This document shows positions 7,554 to 10,026 of a stretch of DNA of 10,026 bases, piece by piece. This stretch comes from Discostella pseudostelligera (lineage: Eukaryota; Bacillariophyta; Thalassiosirophyceae; Thalassiosirales; Thalassiosiraceae). Where the stretch lies: NCBI GenBank assembly GCA_036940085.1, contig JALLBK010001108.1:1-10026 (forward strand), read 5' to 3'. Both the position numbers and the translations under genes were made by a program. Every line of letters begins with the position of its first letter. Position 1 is the stretch's first letter. The notes under the pieces are model-generated. The model was not told where the DNA came from. It worked only from the letters and a program-made list of their open reading frames with translations, and searched no databases.

Positions 7554-8128
7554 TGATGATGGACGACATTATTATTTAATACCCATGGCTACTTCTTCCT
7601 GGTGAGTATTCACGCAAGGGAGTCCGAGCTCATGATTGGTACGGATTATACCAATACTTAAAGGCCCATGGTTATTCCTTGCCAGTATTCAGGCAAGGGA
7701 TTCTGAGCTCCTGGTTAGTATGGATTAGGCTTCTATCGCTGAAGGAAGTCCACACATTATTTATCGGCTGATCCATGAGTAGGATTTTACAATTAACATA
7801 TTTAGTTCACTGTCAGTGCACGCAAGCTTTCAAAATGATAATATTATTGTTAGATTTGCCTTGCTATCGATTCAGACCAAAGTGGGTGTGGGGGGGTGCT
7901 ATCATTGACAGAACTTGAATCGGAGAGTCATGAAAAATTGAGTGATCGGGGAATCAGACTATCAGAAATGATATTGTAGTCTTAGATGAGATTTACAATG
8001 CTATATAGCTTGTTTGCTTCCGCAATCACCAGTGGGAACACAAGAGAAGATATAGTGTGTTGAAACACGACCGAGCTGGGAGATATGCCTAGCACAGCAA
8101 TAATCTAGCATCGTTCATATTTTTCCAT
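7554..8128. other. Convergent intergenic region, 3' ends of DUF2061 and calreticulin genes
   Basis: This 575-base stretch has no supportable gene. It holds an imperfect direct repeat just after the DUF2061 stop (7582-7727) and a short G-run near 7887-7897. No tRNA, canonical AATAAA signal or hairpin terminator stands out. The two transcripts must end somewhere here on opposite strands. Confidence 0.6.
7582..7727. repeat. Imperfect direct repeat, two copies of about 65 bp
   Basis: Copy 1 (7582-7648) and copy 2 (7665-7727) share CCCATGG at their starts, AGTATTCA, GCAAGGGA, GAGCTC, GGT and GGATTA at the end, in the same order. They are separated by 16 bp. Identity is roughly three-quarters with a few small indels, so the duplication is not recent. 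It lies 28 bp after the DUF2061 stop, probably in its 3' untranslated region. Confidence 0.6.
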
Positions 8129-9752
8129 CTAGAATTCATCACCCATCATCATGCTGTTTGGTAAGTTGGCGAGCAATAGACAGTAACGAGTCAGCAAAAG
8201 ATCATGAACGATTGACGAAATATAACCCTGAATCACTTACTCCGATTCAACCAAATCGTCTTCATCGTCGTCCATCGCTGCAGCGCTTTCGCGCTCCTTC
8301 TTCTGAGCGTCGTCGTACATTTCCTTCTCTCCATCCTTCTTCTTGAAGAATGTCTCCTCGGCAAACTTTTGAGCCTCCTCAAGACTGTCAGTAACAATAA
8401 TATCATCGAAAATAGTTCCCGATTTCACCTGCCATAATTCAAATCCAACATGGGTGCATCCATCCTTGCACACGTTGTACATGTTCTCATCATATTCGTA
8501 CTCAGGGTTGGCAATCATTGGGTGGACCCACGGTCCTTTGTAATCGGGGTTCGAGATCTTTTTCTGTTTCCATGGTCCCTTATAATCCGGGTTGTCCACC
8601 ATAGGAGGCTCCCACTCGCCATCATCCTCATCATCCCAATCATCCGGCTTTGTGGCATCCGGATCAGGAATCTCCGCGGGAATATCATCATAGCCCTCTG
8701 GCTTAACATCCTCTGGATCAGGAATCATCTTATCCTCGACCCAATCCTCGGGCTTTTTCTGATCAGGGTCTTTAATCTCCTTCGCGGGGAGGAAATCAAA
8801 CTCGTCATCGAGCTTACCCGATCGTACGGACTTATTGTCGACAAAGACCTCGAAGGTATTATCCGGTCGAAGAACAAGGGTGTATAGGTGTGAAAGCTTG
8901 TCATCCTCGCAGCCCACATCCTTCTTGATTAGGAGATTTTCATCCTTCTTATCGTAGTGGAAAATGACATGCGTGCGCTTGTTGGATGTACCGCAAATGT
9001 CGGGGCCGAACATGACCGCGTAGGGAGTGTCTCCTCCAAATTTCTTCGCCTCGAACTTTCCCCCCCCCGGTAGGAGTTTGATGTATGCACCTCCACAATC
9101 GATCTTTTGTTCGTGCTTGACCGAGTATTGAATGACCAAATCCTTCTTGTCTGAGCTGTTGAATGCCTTGGTCAAGGGAGCCGAAAGACCGTAAAATCGA
9201 GCGTCCTGGGAGGTTTTGATGCCCTTGTCGTCAGCGTCGCCATGCCATTCACCAGCGGTGTGCTCCCACTCGCCTAATTCGTCTTTGCTCTTCCAATCGG
9301 AGGCTACCGTCCAGCGTTCCTTCCAGCCCTACATGATCATAGAAGGAGAAATGATGCGTCATTGAGTGAAAGACATAGTTTTGAAATTATTAGAAGCGAA
9401 GCAGCCCCCACCCAAATTCAAATCCAGCCGAGCCAGCGTAGTCGAGAGCAGTAATCATTGGAACATCCACATCAGAATTAATATCCGACGGCATTGTTTA
9501 CTGCTCGAGGCCAAATAATAATCCAATTAATAATTTCAGTACGATCATCGGCGCATCTCGATTTCCACGTGTAGATTCAGATTCAGAACCTCGCCTACAC
9601 AACATCTCTGTCTAGGTAGGCGACTGTGACTGTGGCCGCGAGAGGCAAACTACAACAAGACTCACATCATCATTGAACTGTTCTTTAAAGTAAACTTCAG
9701 CAGAAACTTGGGCGGTGATGGCCGCGGCGAAGAGGGGGAAGAGAAGCTTCAT
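8129..9752 (-). CDS. CALR: Calreticulin, ER lectin chaperone, three exons
   Basis: Exons 9752-9666, 9328-8241 and 8153-8129 join in frame to 399 residues. The product is a calcium-binding ER chaperone for monoglucosylated glycoproteins. Residues 1-18 (MKLLFPLFAAAITAQVSA) form a clean signal peptide, followed by VYFKEQFNDDGWKERW. The lectin disulfide pair is C107/C141, and sugar-contact equivalents Y111, K113, Y132, M135 and D327 are all present. The P-domain (about 204-296) has three DP..KPEDW-type and three NPDYKGPW-type repeats. FELWQVKSGTIFDD follows, then an acidic tail with no membrane helix, excluding calnexin. An unusual C306-x3-C310 pair precedes FELWQ. The tail ends MMMGDEF, a variant retrieval signal. 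An in-frame ATG at 9887 would add 45 residues and bury the signal peptide, so 9752 is preferred. Confidence 0.93.
8154..8240 (-). other. Calreticulin intron 2 (87 nt)
   Basis: Donor GTAAGT starts at 8240, so the apparent stop TAA at 8237-8239 is part of the splice site. TGCTGAC is a branch-point candidate, and the acceptor AAACAG ends at 8154. Joining rebuilds GAC (Asp) and leads to a 25-nt last exon encoding MMMGDEF and TAG. Confidence 0.8.
9329..9665 (-). other. Calreticulin intron 1 (337 nt)
   Basis: Donor GTGAGT at 9665 and acceptor ATGTAG ending at 9329 join FKEQFNDD to GWKERW in phase 0, exactly as in the family. It is three to four times longer than the other introns here. It contains a CACGTG at 9566-9571 and a 34-codon minus-strand ORF (9494-9390), and is AT-rich around 9510-9540. 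Confidence 0.88.
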
Positions 9753-10026
9753 GGTTTGGGTTGGGGGCGGGATGGAGGAAATGGAACAATGCAGGACAAA
9801 ATGCATGCTTTTGTGGCGATGGAAAGCAAAGAAGAAAGATCTTCGAGGGCAGCGGATTTCTGTGGCTGGCGGCCGGCGGCTTGCCATGCAATCAATCGGG
9901 AGTCTTCGTTGGATTGGACATCAAGAGCAAGAGCAGTGGAAGGACAGACGAACGAGGAGAAAGATGTGGCGATAATGGCGGGAAAAGTGTTTGGCGATAT
10001 TATGGCGAGGAATGGTGGCGAAAATG
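9753..10026 (-). promoter_or_regulatory. Upstream region of calreticulin
   Basis: This region should contain the calreticulin 5' leader and promoter. Read on the minus strand it has TTTTCCCGCC (9978-9987, E2F-like), a CCAAT near 9913 and a pyrimidine-rich stretch before the ATG. The last 60 bases repeat TGGCGA/ATGGCG five times. No CCAAT-N9-CCACG element of the animal ER-stress type is present. A plus-strand ORF at 9715-9975 is not protein-like. Confidence 0.4.

Noticed and set aside
8237..8239. TAA as the true calreticulin stop, leaving a protein without a retrieval signal
   Set aside because: It overlaps a GTAAGT donor, and splicing to 8153 gives a frame-preserving end with a DEF retrieval-like tail. 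Kept only as the possible intron-retention product.
8450..8887. 145-codon hydrophobic plus-strand ORF
   Set aside because: It is an antisense shadow of the calreticulin P-domain: Asp-rich codons read backwards as Ile/Val/Leu.
9612..9887. Calreticulin start at the upstream in-frame ATG (9887)
   Set aside because: It would place 45 Arg/Ser/Pro-rich residues before a well-formed signal peptide. Starting at 9752 gives the normal family N-terminus.
9715..9975. Plus-strand ORF of 86 codons opposite the calreticulin leader
   Set aside because: Its composition follows the purine-rich strand, it overlaps the calreticulin first exon, and no domain is visible.

Overview
The window is nuclear DNA from a compact eukaryotic genome. 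The best guess is a diatom or related stramenopile alga, possibly a centric diatom. Genes lie a few hundred bases apart, and spliceosomal introns are few and mostly 87-97 nt with GT-AG ends. One protein (6708-7553) has a two-part N-terminus of the secondary-plastid type: a signal peptide with Phe at +1 of the predicted cleavage site, then a Ser/Thr/Arg-rich stretch. No bacterial operon layout, phage, insertion sequence or CRISPR array is seen. The lineage call is inference.

Layout from left to right. (1) The first coding exon of an RBBP9-type serine hydrolase lies on the minus strand (154-371) and runs off the left edge through an intron. (2) A 520-bp divergent region (372-891) holds a TGACGTGG-type bZIP site and a doubtful minus-strand ORF pair. 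(3) A two-exon plus-strand gene (892-3473) encodes an 829-residue Zn2Cys6-like transcription factor whose fifth and sixth cysteines are unusually far apart. (4) The gap 3474-3951 carries CCAAT boxes, three phased G-box-like repeats, two E2F-like sites and a microsatellite. (5) A two-exon methyltransferase-fold protein follows (3952-5083). (6) Convergent to it is a minus-strand coiled-coil protein (5256-6413) with an unresolved exon junction. (7) Divergent from that is a predicted plastid membrane protein with two DUF2061 domains (6708-7553). (8) A 575-bp gap holds an imperfect direct repeat. (9) The window closes with a complete three-exon calreticulin on the minus strand (8129-9752) and its upstream region.

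The genes look like unrelated housekeeping and regulatory neighbours, not one pathway. The most useful reconstruction is calreticulin. An apparent stop at 8237 lies inside an intron, and splicing to a 25-nt last exon gives 399 residues ending in GDEF, a variant of the KDEL-type ER retrieval signal. Without that splice the protein would end in LVESE with no signal. Other points to follow are the extended zinc cluster, the phased CACGTG repeats, the duplicated DUF2061 protein, and a methyltransferase-like family with HPDQATE and VPCC motifs.
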